DNA of 25,909 bases from a virus. The stretch is from the IMG/VR virus record IMGVR_UViG_3300017782_000191, positions 1 to 25,909 of that record; one strand, written 5' to 3'. Below the pieces are notes generated by a model. It searched no databases. It was not told the origin of the DNA and saw only the letters and a program-made list of their open reading frames with translations. Position numbers and translations under genes: made by a program. How positions within the stretch are numbered: the first letter of the stretch is position 1; each line of letters starts with the position of its first letter. This document shows positions 14,376 through 22,906 of the stretch, piece by piece.

Positions 14376-16851
14376 AACTGCCGGTGCATTAGGTAACATT
14401 GACAGACGTCTAAAAGGTATCGAAGGCACAATGGTTGGTGTAAACAAGGTTGCAGGTTTAGCAGCTGGTGCACTGGGTGCTATTGGTGGTGTAAATGTTA
14501 TTGGAAGTATAGTTAAAACTACTGCTAGATTCCAAGATCTTCGTACTGCATTAGCAAGTGTTACAGGATCAGCAAGGGAAGGTGCAAATGCATTCGCCTT
14601 TGTTAGTCAATTCGCAACACAAACACAATTTGGAGTCGATACCCTTAGTGAAGCTTTTATTAAGTTAAAAGCTGCGGGTATCGAACCCACACAGAAATTA
14701 TTAACAACATTTACAGATACAGCAGCAGTTACAACAGACCAACTTGGTACACTAACTGCTATGACAGACTTATTCGCAAGAACTACATCAGGTGGTTTAG
14801 GTTTAGAAGAATTAAACAGACTTGCAGATAGAGGTGTACCTGTATTTAAGATCCTAGAAGAGCAGTTAGGTATTACAAGACTAGAAGTATCTGAGTTTGG
14901 TAAAACTGCTGAAGGTGCAAGAAAAATTACAGAAGCACTAACTACTGGGTTAGATGCAAGCTTCGGTGGTGCAACTGCTGAACGTGCAAACAACTTATCA
15001 ACAGCAATATCCAACATGCAAATTGGTTTCCAAAACGTACAAGATGCAGTTGGATCAGGTGGATTTGGCGGTGCACTAACAGAATTAGTTAACCTGTTTA
15101 ACGAAGCACTTGCAAGAGTAATACCGCTTGCAAAACAAATTGGCGAAGATTTAGGATTTGGTATATTCCAAGCAACTAAGTTTCTACGAGAAAACACATT
15201 CGAACTAGGACAGTTTATTAAAGGCGCAACAATACTAGCAAGTGTACTAGGCGGCGCTGGTCTGATAAAAGTATTAAGCGGCGTTGCAACAGGTATAAGA
15301 ACAGTTACTATTGCAATGGCAAAGAATCCGTTTGGATTATTAGCAGTAGGTGCAGCTAGTTTAATCACATATTTAAGTATGGAGAATGGACTAGGTAGAA
15401 CAATTTCGCAAGTTAGCGCAGTGTTCAATAGACTTGGTGAAATAGCAAGCGCAGTTGGTACATTCTTAAAAGATAGCTTTAATAAAGTTGTAGAAAAAGT
15501 AACAGGTGCATTTGACAACTTCATAAACAAAGTTATAGGTGGTGTAAATGCAGTAGCTGAATTTGTTGGTATAGGTAAAATTGTAAATGTTACAAGTCAG
15601 CAGATGCGAACAGCAGTTGGCGATGTTGCAACACAAGCATTTACAGCGTTGTCTACAAAAGTAAGTGATGCTGTTGACAGTACAATTGAATATGTAAATG
15701 CAAGTGATCTAGCACAAGCTGCAACAGAAAAAGGCACAGCATTAATATCTGAATTAACTAAAGTATATCAAGATGCTGGTATGAGTTATGATGAAGCAAC
15801 AACAGCAGCTAGACAAGAATACGAAGCAACAATACTAAAAAATCACGGGTATGACGAAACAAACATTATATTACCGAAAATTGTAAGTAATCAGAATAAG
15901 GTTACAAGTGCATTTGGCACCACAACTACAAAAACAAAAGATTTAGCTAAAAATATAGATAGTCTAAAAGACAAGTATGCAGAGTTTATGTTTACATCTA
16001 CGCAATTAGCACAAGCAGAATATGCAAAAGATTTAGAAGCGTTTAAGGCAGCGTTAGATAGTAAAACTATTTCTAATGAAGATTACAACGCACTACAATT
16101 AGCTGCTGGTAAGAAATTACAAGATGCATTGGCAAAAATTGAAGATGAAAAAACTGCAAAGATTAAAGAAGAAAACCAAAAGCGTATTAGAGATTATCTA
16201 AATGCAGGCAACACAATCTTAAACGCAGAAGATAAAAGAAGATTGCGAGAAGAAGGCGCTGATGAAAGACGCAGACGCATGACTGATGAAAGAATCGAGT
16301 TTGAAAAGAAATCAGAGCTTGAAAAAACACAGTTCGCAATTGGTCAAGTTGGAGATGCTCTTACTGCACTAGGACGCTACAATAAACGTGCATTCGAAGC
16401 AGCAAAAGCATTCAACATTGCAAGCGCCATAATGAATACATATGCAGGTGCCACAAAAGCACTAGCAACATATCCGCCGCCCTTCAACTTCATCGCTGCT
16501 GGTGCTGTTATTGCAAGTGGTTTCGCACAGGTTGCAGCTATTAGAAGTCAACAGTACACAGGTAGACAACGTGGTGGTGCGTTACAAATTGGTAGAGAAA
16601 CAGTAGTTGGTGAAGATGGACCAGAGATTATTGTTCCGAAGCAACCTAGCACTGTTATACCAAGAGAAGTAGCAGAAGCAATTGACGGACTAGGCGGAGG
16701 CAATGGTGGAGAAAATGTTATTGTAAACTTCTCTATCACAACAGTTGACGCAGAAGACTTCGATCAATTATTAGTAAAACGTAGAGGCACTATTGTAGGT
16801 ATTATTAACCAAGCAATGCAAAAACGTGGTAAACGAGGAGTAACATCATAA
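14338..16851 (+). CDS. Tape measure protein
   Basis: The protein has 837 residues, is long and Ala/Gly/Thr-rich, and is mainly helical. The N-terminal tape-measure domain (about residues 55-230) has FQDLRTALASVTGSAREGANAFAFV and GLGLEELNRLADRGVPVFKILEEQLG, the standard pattern. Hydrophobic Gly/Ala segments follow, then a charged coiled-coil (about 545-660). The C-terminal end has GGALQIGRETVVGEDGPEIIVPKQPSTVIP, typical of siphovirus tape measures. By the usual 0.15 nm per residue the tail would be roughly 125 nm. The start at ATG 14338 has AGGAG (14323-14327) inside the chaperone extension. Confidence 0.93.
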   Translation: MATQTINIQVKDKTAGALGNIDRRLKGIEGTMVGVNKVAGLAAGALGAIGGVNVIGSIVKTTARFQDLRTALASVTGSAREGANAFAFVSQFATQTQFGVDTLSEAFIKLKAAGIEPTQKLLTTFTDTAAVTTDQLGTLTAMTDLFARTTSGGLGLEELNRLADRGVPVFKILEEQLGITRLEVSEFGKTAEGARKITEALTTGLDASFGGATAERANNLSTAISNMQIGFQNVQDAVGSGGFGGALTELVNLFNEALARVIPLAKQIGEDLGFGIFQATKFLRENTFELGQFIKGATILASVLGGAGLIKVLSGVATGIRTVTIAMAKNPFGLLAVGAASLITYLSMENGLGRTISQVSAVFNRLGEIASAVGTFLKDSFNKVVEKVTGAFDNFINKVIGGVNAVAEFVGIGKIVNVTSQQMRTAVGDVATQAFTALSTKVSDAVDSTIEYVNASDLAQAATEKGTALISELTKVYQDAGMSYDEATTAARQEYEATILKNHGYDETNIILPKIVSNQNKVTSAFGTTTTKTKDLAKNIDSLKDKYAEFMFTSTQLAQAEYAKDLEAFKAALDSKTISNEDYNALQLAAGKKLQDALAKIEDEKTAKIKEENQKRIRDYLNAGNTILNAEDKRRLREEGADERRRRMTDERIEFEKKSELEKTQFAIGQVGDALTALGRYNKRAFEAAKAFNIASAIMNTYAGATKALATYPPPFNFIAAGAVIASGFAQVAAIRSQQYTGRQRGGALQIGRETVVGEDGPEIIVPKQPSTVIPREVAEAIDGLGGGNGGENVIVNFSITTVDAEDFDQLLVKRRGTIVGIINQAMQKRGKRGVTS

Positions 16852-17462
16852 TGGCATATATAGGAACATTTCCAAGTGATCCAGGATTTAGTGCAGCAGG
16901 ATTTAAGATGAATGCACCGACTAAAAAAACCGTTACATCAAGTGGCAGAATGACAAGATTACAAACTGCTACTACATTATGGACAGGAACACTAGTATTT
17001 CCTCCCATGACACTGTTAGAGTTTAGACCGATACAAGCGTTTATTGCACTAACGCAAGGATCGTTACATGAATTCGATATTGTAATACAAAATGTAAGTT
17101 TAAGCACATCACCGAATAGAGATACAGTAAGTGCAAGTGTAGATGGTAATCACTCTATAGGTGATACAACTATACAACTAGATACAAATATTAGCAGCGG
17201 CAATGTAATTAAAGCAGGCGACATTGTAAGATTCGCAAACCATACTAAAGTATATATGGCAACAGCAGACTGTAACACAGATGGCGGTGGCAACTGTACA
17301 TTAAACATTCAACCTGCGCTGTTAGAATCACTAACAAACAACGAAGGTATTACTACAAATAACACACCGCTCAGAATGATACTTGCAAATGACACACAAG
17401 AATTTGGATATCAAACAAACAGTCTTGTAAGTTATGAACTAGATGTAAGAGAGGTATTCTAA
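16851..17462 (+). CDS. Distal tail / minor tail protein
   Basis: The 203-residue protein begins with PTKKTVTSSGRMTRLQTATTLWTGTLVFPPMTLLEFRPIQAFI (about residues 24-66) and has an embedded beta domain with SVDGNHSIGDTTIQLD...GDIVRFANHTKVYM. It ends with NSLVSYELDVREVF. This pattern recurs in tail modules of marine phages directly after the tape measure gene, where lambda gpM or the distal tail protein would be. It overlaps its neighbours by one base on both sides (TAATG). The precise tip role is inferred from order. Confidence 0.65.
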   Translation: MAYIGTFPSDPGFSAAGFKMNAPTKKTVTSSGRMTRLQTATTLWTGTLVFPPMTLLEFRPIQAFIALTQGSLHEFDIVIQNVSLSTSPNRDTVSASVDGNHSIGDTTIQLDTNISSGNVIKAGDIVRFANHTKVYMATADCNTDGGGNCTLNIQPALLESLTNNEGITTNNTPLRMILANDTQEFGYQTNSLVSYELDVREVF

Positions 17463-18031
17463 TGACAAGAGGACTTAGTACTGCACAAAACACATACCTT
17501 GCAGGCGATAGTCTTGTTGTTGCAAGTTTAGTAGAAATTGGATTGTATGGCACAACTAATTTATATTACACAGACTCACCGTTTGATATTACAATAAACA
17601 GTAGAACCTATGATGCACAAGGTGTGTTTCTAGGTGTATCAGAAAATCAAGAAACAGCAGATCTACAAGTTACAAGCATCAACTTAACACTATCAGCACT
17701 AGATAGTAATACTGTGTCAACTGTTGCTAAAAGTGCAAACATTAACCAGACAGTTACAATTGAAAAAGTTTTATTAGATCCTACTACATATGCACCTATC
17801 GGCACTAACGAAACTATTGTCATATTCAAAGGTAAAATAGTTGGTTATCGAATAGATAACAATAATGACACAGCAACATTGGTTCTAGAAATTAACAGTC
17901 AATTTACAAACTTCCTTAAAACAGTTGGACGTAGAACAAACTTGGGTAACTTCCAGAAAGAACATCCAACAGACTTCAGCATGGAATATAGTCATGAACC
18001 AACTAGAGATATTAAATGGGGAAGAGTATGA
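17462..18031 (+). CDS. Minor tail protein, DUF2163/gpL-like
   Basis: The 189-residue beta-rich protein has VVASLVEIGLYGTTNLYYTDSPFDITINSRTYDAQGVFLG at its start, then strands of ADLQVTSINLTLSALD and a C-terminal FLKTVGRRTNL..FQKEHPTDFSMEYSHEPTRDIKWGR. The LxxGR-TN...H..D-x-[FS]-[EM] ending is typical of DUF2163 or gpL-type tip proteins that precede the J gene. Unlike lambda gpL there is no Cys cluster for an iron-sulphur site. It overlaps the next gene by ATGA. Confidence 0.65.
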   Translation: MTRGLSTAQNTYLAGDSLVVASLVEIGLYGTTNLYYTDSPFDITINSRTYDAQGVFLGVSENQETADLQVTSINLTLSALDSNTVSTVAKSANINQTVTIEKVLLDPTTYAPIGTNETIVIFKGKIVGYRIDNNNDTATLVLEINSQFTNFLKTVGRRTNLGNFQKEHPTDFSMEYSHEPTRDIKWGRV

Positions 18032-18516
18032 TAAGAGAAGTTAAACCTAAAGAGATTGGATTGTTATGTGACTTATGTGCTGAACATGCGCTTGATGCAG
18101 GACTTGTAACACATGATCAACTTGACAGAAAGTTTGTCAAGGAACAAATTAAAAAAGGCATTATAAATCCTAATATGCAAATCTACGTGTACGAAGAAGG
18201 TGACCAGTTTATAGGTTATGTAGCAGGTGCAGGTAAACAGAAAATATGGAACGGCACAGTGTATGGAGAAATAATATTATTCTTCGTGCATCCTGAAGCT
18301 AGAAAAGGTAAACGTATTGCAGACGAATTGTTTATGGCAATACAAGATTGGTTTGTTGAAGTTGGTTGCGTATACATGCAAGCAAGTAATATGATATTTA
18401 ATGAAGATTATCAACCCGATGACGAATGGTTAACAAAAGCAAGAACATATTACAAGCAACAAGATATGGCAGAGTGCGGATATCACTTTGTTAAGGACTT
18501 GGAGATGTTTAGATGA
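18028..18516 (+). CDS. GNAT-family N-acetyltransferase in tail-tip cluster
   Basis: I choose ATG 18028, which forms an ATGA overlap with the previous stop; ATG 18016 lies further inside the previous gene. The 162-residue product reads MIREVKPKEIGLLCDLC, typical of GNAT starts. Motif A is the strand IILFFVHPEARKGKRIADELF (residues about 82-103), the acetyl-CoA pyrophosphate loop. The spacing of the G in R-K-G-K-R is slightly different from the standard R-x-x-G-x-G. It sits where lambda-like phages usually have an NlpC/P60 gene (gpK). The substrate is unknown. It could modify a tail protein or a host target. Confidence 0.75.
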   Translation: MIREVKPKEIGLLCDLCAEHALDAGLVTHDQLDRKFVKEQIKKGIINPNMQIYVYEEGDQFIGYVAGAGKQKIWNGTVYGEIILFFVHPEARKGKRIADELFMAIQDWFVEVGCVYMQASNMIFNEDYQPDDEWLTKARTYYKQQDMAECGYHFVKDLEMFR

Positions 18517-21152
18517 GTGGTGTAGTTGATGCAATTGTAGAAATTGTAGAAACAATCGTTGAAGTTATTGTAGACGTAGTAGTAGGCATTATTGACTTCG
18601 TAGGAGATGTAATCGGATTTATTATGAGTCCTTTCGGTGCATTCGGTGGACCAGACATGGGCGATCCAGGGCAAATTGCACAGGGGGTAACGGTTACACG
18701 AAATGGATCGAACGTGCCGTTACCGGTCGTTTATGGACACAGAAAAGTAGGCGGCACTAACATATTCACTGAAACTAACGGTGTTGAAAACTCAAACTTA
18801 TACGTTGTATATGCATTATGCGAAGGCGAAATACAAGGTCTACACAAAGTGTTTGTTAATGACACTGAATTACCAAGAGGCGGGCAACAATACCCTAATG
18901 GTACAACATATGTTGTAACTGAAGGTAGATATGCAAATAGAATAGCATTACAGTTCTTTAATGGTTCAGAAACACAAGGACAAAGTGCGTTAGCAAACGA
19001 ATCTGCTAGTTGGAAGACTAAAAAACGTACACTGCCGGGTGTTGCATATGTAGTGATACGTTATTATTGGGCACCTATTGAATCACAAGAAGAAGCAGAC
19101 AACAACCCGTTTGGCGGTGGTATTCCGCAGGTTAATTTCGAAGTATTTGGTAAGAAAGTGTATGATGTTACAACACATGGCAGTGGTGAAAATTTAAGCG
19201 GAGCTTATGCAAACAGAACAAAGTCCTACAGTGTAAATCCTGCAAACTGTTTATTAGACTTTATAGAAAATCCTAGATACGGCGCAGGACAAGCTGTTGA
19301 TACAATTAACGCAGAAACATTTAAGATTGCTGCAAACAAATTTAATCAAACAGTACAATATTCAAATAACCAGTCAGGTCGTGCTATGACAATGCATGCC
19401 GTTATAGACACAAGTCAACAGGTTATTACAAACACGCAATTACTGTTACAAGGTTGCAGAAGTGTGTTTCCGTTTGTCAATGGACGCTATAAGTTAAAAG
19501 TAGAAGATGGCGGACATGCAACAGACATTACTAGTGCTGTTGTAAATGTTGCATATGACGTAGATGCAAACGAAATAATCGGCGGTGTAAAATTAGTAGG
19601 TGAGCGCAAAAGTTCAAAGTACAACAGAGTTATTGTAAACTATATTGACCCAGACAAAGCGTTTAGTAACCAGCAAGTTACATTCGAGCGTTCAGGGCGT
19701 TTAGCACAAGATAACAATGAAATATTAGTTGGTGAATTTACATTCCATACACTTACAAATGTAGCAATTGCACGTGATATTGCACAAATGATATACGATA
19801 AAAGTAGATCACAACGCACAGTAACGTTCAACGCTACACACGAATTATTAGATGTTGAAGTTGGTGACATTATTACTGTCACTGATGAAATATGCGGATT
19901 GTCATCAGATACATTTAGAGTAGTTGGTATGAAACTTAAAAAGGATCTTACTGTTGAAATAGAAGCTGTTGAACATGATGCAACATTATATCCGTTTGTC
20001 CGAGGTGCACAAGTTGATATACCGCCGCCGTTATACTTGCCTGACTTCTATAGTATTATACCGCTTGTAAGAAAACTACCACAGTTTCCAGTAGGCATTG
20101 TACATGTGTATGACGACTTGATAGGCGACTTCTCTAACTTAGATCCAGGCACAAACGATCCGCCTGTACCGCCTAGTTATGGTGACATTGGTGATCACAG
20201 TGGATTACCACCTGCTGCACCGCCTTCTGACAATGGTGGTATTGACAACTACTATCCGCCAGGAGGTGCGCCGCCCACAACAGGACCGCCTGTTACTGTA
20301 CCGCCCGGATATGATCCTGTGTTACCCCCTGTACTAACACCTGTTACTGCATTCCAAGGACATACTACACAACGTCCGATAGACGGTTATTATGGACGCA
20401 TTACACAAACAGAAGCAGCAATAGCAAGAGGCGAAGCACCTAACGGACCATATAGGTTTTATAACGATTATGCAAATGGCATGTACCAAGTGCTTGCAAA
20501 TAAAGGATTCGCAGCTATTGATCTTACTAATGGTTTCTGTCCAGTGTATGTAAACACTAAAGCATTACACACACTAAGCGGCGACAGACTTACAAATGTT
20601 ATGAAAAGAGAACCCATGGGTATAGGTTATTACAGACCTCCAGGCACAGGATTTCTTTATCAAGATAGTTATTCGTTTACTATTCAAGCACCGACTGATC
20701 CAACTATTACACACGTAAGAATTATTGGTTATGACAATGGACAAAAAGTTAGTGATGGTGTTTACAACTTCGGCCCAGTTGGACAAGACTCAGCAGCAGT
20801 TGGCGCCTTCGCACTTACACAAACTATTGTAAACTTCCAGATATCATCGCCTACTATTGTATTCGAAGCATTCTTTATAAGAAATTACGGCAATCCTATC
20901 GAAACTACATATGCAGCAGGCGGCAACTTTACTACGTTAAAAACAGATGGTTACTTGCCTACTTGGTTTACAGGTGTCAATTATGTAAATGAGTTCTTTA
21001 CACGAGGTTATACATATAGAGATAGACACGGACGTTGGGTAATAGACAAAGGTCTAAATGGATATCTAAACTTCTTGGTATATCATAGATACAATATTGC
21101 ACTAGCAGCAGATATTAACGTTAGTACAAGACACTCACTAGGAGGTAATTAA
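18513..21152 (+). CDS. Tail tip attachment protein (lambda J-like)
   Basis: The 879-residue protein begins with a very hydrophobic Val/Ile-rich helix (residues 3-41), followed by GQIAQGVTVTRNGSNVPLPVVYGHRKVGGTN, the standard J N-terminal domain. A region with NCLLDFIENPRYGAG (the J phage tail domain) lies in the first third. It then has a Pro-rich hinge at about residues 540-612, with runs of PP, and a C-terminal beta domain of about 265 residues that is probably receptor binding. It starts by ATGA overlap with the GNAT gene. It would sit at the tail tip and contact the receptor. Confidence 0.88.
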   Translation: MSGVVDAIVEIVETIVEVIVDVVVGIIDFVGDVIGFIMSPFGAFGGPDMGDPGQIAQGVTVTRNGSNVPLPVVYGHRKVGGTNIFTETNGVENSNLYVVYALCEGEIQGLHKVFVNDTELPRGGQQYPNGTTYVVTEGRYANRIALQFFNGSETQGQSALANESASWKTKKRTLPGVAYVVIRYYWAPIESQEEADNNPFGGGIPQVNFEVFGKKVYDVTTHGSGENLSGAYANRTKSYSVNPANCLLDFIENPRYGAGQAVDTINAETFKIAANKFNQTVQYSNNQSGRAMTMHAVIDTSQQVITNTQLLLQGCRSVFPFVNGRYKLKVEDGGHATDITSAVVNVAYDVDANEIIGGVKLVGERKSSKYNRVIVNYIDPDKAFSNQQVTFERSGRLAQDNNEILVGEFTFHTLTNVAIARDIAQMIYDKSRSQRTVTFNATHELLDVEVGDIITVTDEICGLSSDTFRVVGMKLKKDLTVEIEAVEHDATLYPFVRGAQVDIPPPLYLPDFYSIIPLVRKLPQFPVGIVHVYDDLIGDFSNLDPGTNDPPVPPSYGDIGDHSGLPPAAPPSDNGGIDNYYPPGGAPPTTGPPVTVPPGYDPVLPPVLTPVTAFQGHTTQRPIDGYYGRITQTEAAIARGEAPNGPYRFYNDYANGMYQVLANKGFAAIDLTNGFCPVYVNTKALHTLSGDRLTNVMKREPMGIGYYRPPGTGFLYQDSYSFTIQAPTDPTITHVRIIGYDNGQKVSDGVYNFGPVGQDSAAVGAFALTQTIVNFQISSPTIVFEAFFIRNYGNPIETTYAAGGNFTTLKTDGYLPTWFTGVNYVNEFFTRGYTYRDRHGRWVIDKGLNGYLNFLVYHRYNIALAADINVSTRHSLGGN

Positions 21153-21153
21153 T

Positions 21154-21951
21154 ATGTCAGGCACAGGATATTATGATGCAAACAGTGGATTCTACAGAGC
21201 GCAAAGCATAGAAACTTGGGACAATTATGATGGATCAAGTGCAGGCGGTCCGTCATGGGAAGACTGGCAAACTTGGAACGGCAACGCACAACTGCCACTA
21301 AGTTTTACAACTGGTATAACGGATTATGGTTCTAAAGACATAGTACAAGTTACATCTACTATAGAAGCAACACACCCTGTTAAAACTACTATCATATATG
21401 GTGATACAGTAGACTCAAGCGGAGGAGCAATTGACTCACCTAGCACATATGTAGTAAATCCAGATGACACTGGCATACCAGCATTCAATGCACGTTACTT
21501 CCAGTTTACAGTTAGTATTACAGAAGATTCAGCTGGTGCTGACACAACTGAAGAATATTATATTGCAGGTATAAACACACGTTTAGGCGGCGAGACTACA
21601 AGTGCTACACTAGCAAACATAGATTCAAGCACACTTGCAGGTACTGTCGGCGTAAGAGAACTAGAAGCATTTACAGGCATTGGCAATATAAAAAGCATAG
21701 TGATAACACCGCATTCAATACTAACAGGGGGCGGCACCTTTTATGTCGATACTGGGTATGTAGCATCAGGTTACTCTACACCAGAAGGCGGACTGTCACT
21801 GCCACATGTAGTAGTAGAAAAAGGCACACCCAACAAGCTATACATATATGATATAGCTGACAACAACACAGCAATAGATTGCACATTCGACGCAGTAGCA
21901 ACAGGATATGCTGCAATAACAGCAGATGAAAATGGTAACATTACACGTTAA
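21154..21951 (+). CDS. Tail-tip associated structural protein
   Basis: The 265-residue acidic protein starts two bases after the J stop with an excellent AGGAGGT ribosome site (21140-21146) inside the end of the J gene. It begins with GYYDANSGFYRAQSIETWDNYDGSSAGGPSWEDWQTW, an aromatic-rich segment, and continues as beta-type sequence with many Thr, Ser and Gly. Proteins with this start are found next to J in marine phage tail modules, annotated only as structural. It is probably a fibre or accessory of the tip. Confidence 0.55.
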   Translation: MSGTGYYDANSGFYRAQSIETWDNYDGSSAGGPSWEDWQTWNGNAQLPLSFTTGITDYGSKDIVQVTSTIEATHPVKTTIIYGDTVDSSGGAIDSPSTYVVNPDDTGIPAFNARYFQFTVSITEDSAGADTTEEYYIAGINTRLGGETTSATLANIDSSTLAGTVGVRELEAFTGIGNIKSIVITPHSILTGGGTFYVDTGYVASGYSTPEGGLSLPHVVVEKGTPNKLYIYDIADNNTAIDCTFDAVATGYAAITADENGNITR

Positions 21952-21962
21952 GGAGAAACACA

Positions 21963-22421
21963 ATGGCATGGGCCAACAGTTCAAATGTATCAACAACTAA
22001 TTTAGACGCAGGCACAGACTCTCCTGCAGCAGCACGAGGCGACATTAAACTTGCAATGGACGAGCTTGTAAATGTAATTGACGGTAGAGACACATCAGAC
22101 GGTGTTTGTCCGTTAAACGCTGCAAGCAAAGTACCAGCTGCAAACTTACCAGATGAGTTTAACACAACTGCAACAGTAGACTTAACACTAGATCCAAGCA
22201 CAGGCAAAGTACGCATAGAAGAAATACTTAACCTAGCACCACAAACTGTTGCACAACTAAACGCACGTACAGGTGTAGAACAAGGCGATATAGCAATGTG
22301 TTCAGATGGAGATGTAGGCACAGAATGTCTAGCTGTTGCTGTCGTAGAAGATGACTCAGCAGGTACAGAAACACCTACATGGAAGGTAGTATCAATCGGC
22401 GCTGCAATTAGTGCAACATAG
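21963..22421 (+). CDS. Short fibre protein with MAW-type N-terminal module
   Basis: The 152-residue product starts MAWANSSNVSTTN and continues with DSPAAARGDIKLAMDELVNVIDGRD, the same N-terminal module as the protein at 3291-4001. It then has a small beta domain (AVVEDDSAGTETPTWKVVSIG). The shared module in two fibre clusters of the same phage suggests a common attachment site or a domain reused by duplication. AAGGAG (about 21950-21955) precedes the ATG. Virion role is inferred. Confidence 0.6.
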   Translation: MAWANSSNVSTTNLDAGTDSPAAARGDIKLAMDELVNVIDGRDTSDGVCPLNAASKVPAANLPDEFNTTATVDLTLDPSTGKVRIEEILNLAPQTVAQLNARTGVEQGDIAMCSDGDVGTECLAVAVVEDDSAGTETPTWKVVSIGAAISAT

Positions 22422-22433
22422 TGTATATACAGT

Positions 22434-22658
22434 ATGGACATAAAAACATGTAGAGACTGCGGACATCCGCAAACTGTAAAAGCTGAACAGGTAGTAACGT
22501 ACAAGTATATACGCAAAGAACCTGCACACTGGCAAGGTAAATGCAATTGGTGTAAATTGTATAAGATTGGCGTATGTAATGCTTTACCTAGTATGAAATT
22601 TAGTGAATATGACTGGCAAATCGCCAAGTTACGCAACGAATTAGAAGAGGATGCATAA
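22434..22658 (+). CDS. Small Cys-containing hypothetical protein
   Basis: The 74-residue product has C6-x2-C9 and C37-x2-C40 plus C48. The two C-x2-C knuckles suggest a zinc-ribbon-like site. It has no strong ribosome site. It lies at the end of the late gene run, followed by the regulatory gap. The C-terminal FSEYDWQIAKLRNELEEDA is helical. No family is recognised with confidence. Confidence 0.5.
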   Translation: MDIKTCRDCGHPQTVKAEQVVTYKYIRKEPAHWQGKCNWCKLYKIGVCNALPSMKFSEYDWQIAKLRNELEEDA

Positions 22659-22665
22659 ATATTAC

Positions 22666-22773
22666 TGAGCAAGACACTAAACTAAAATAAGGTTATATCA
22701 CACTCTTCCGTTTTAGTTTCCTGTTAAAATGCTGTCACATTTACACTTGTAATTCCTATAAGTGTCTTGCTCA
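22666..22773 (+). other. Split 22-bp inverted repeat, possible structured RNA
   Basis: TGAGCAAGACACT (22666-22678) pairs perfectly with AGTGTCTTGCTCA (22761-22773). Directly adjacent AAACTAAAA (22679-22687) pairs perfectly with TTTTAGTTT (22711-22719). The 5' arm is thus a continuous 22-nt strand while the 3' arm is split by a 41-nt insert (22720-22760). The hairpin loop is 22688-22710. Part of the insert has a small TTACA/TGTAA stem. This is in the gap between late genes and the promoter at 22833. It may be a noncoding RNA or transcript-end element. Confidence 0.6.
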
Positions 22774-22774
22774 C

Positions 22775-22787
22775 TACACTTCGTGTA
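22775..22787 (+). other. Small hairpin with UUC loop
   Basis: TACAC at 22775-22779 pairs with GTGTA at 22783-22787 over a TTC loop. It is followed by AAAA rather than T on the + strand, so it is not a typical + strand terminator; on the - strand the T-run precedes it. Confidence 0.35.
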
Positions 22788-22801
22788 AAATTCGTTATAT
22801 G

Positions 22802-22830
22802 CCCTGTTAGTTTATACTAGCAGGGTATTT
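22802..22830 (+). terminator. Terminator-like hairpin ending the late genes
   Basis: CCCTGTTAG (22802-22810) pairs with CTAGCAGGG (22817-22825), nine pairs with one G-T wobble, over a TTTATA loop, followed by TATTT. It lies eight bases before the -35 box of the next promoter, so it separates two transcription units. Confidence 0.7.
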
Positions 22831-22832
22831 CC

Positions 22833-22861
22833 TTGACATTCGCTTTTAGACGTGTTATTAT
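22833..22861 (+). promoter_or_regulatory. Sigma70-type promoter TTGACA-17-TATTAT
   Basis: The -35 box TTGACA (22833-22838) is perfect, the spacer is 17 nt and the -10 box TATTAT (22856-22861) matches five of six. Transcription would start near 22868, leaving a leader of about 40 nt before ATG 22907. It should be read by host polymerase soon after infection and drives the five-gene operon that ends at 25486. Confidence 0.85.
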
Positions 22862-22906
22862 ACATATGTGATAAATACAACTGACAGCAACAAAGGAGAC
22901 TGTATA

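Noticed and set aside
14607-15530. 307-residue - strand ORF opposite the tape measure gene
   Set aside because: It is the antisense of a repetitive Ala/Thr-rich coding sequence, where long shadow ORFs are expected. No ribosome site or family pattern is visible.
22666-22773. Retron-type noncoding RNA
   Set aside because: The inverted repeat recalls the a1/a2 arms, but there is no reverse transcriptase nearby and no branching G context.
22870-22878. GATAAATAC near 22870 as another late-type promoter
   Set aside because: It differs from the octamer at the first base and lies just after the sigma70 promoter start site. The host-type promoter explains transcription here better.
22868-22906. GTG 22868 as start of the Asn-rich protein
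   Set aside because: It coincides with the expected transcription start of the sigma70 promoter and has no ribosome site. ATG 22907 has AAGGAG at proper spacing.
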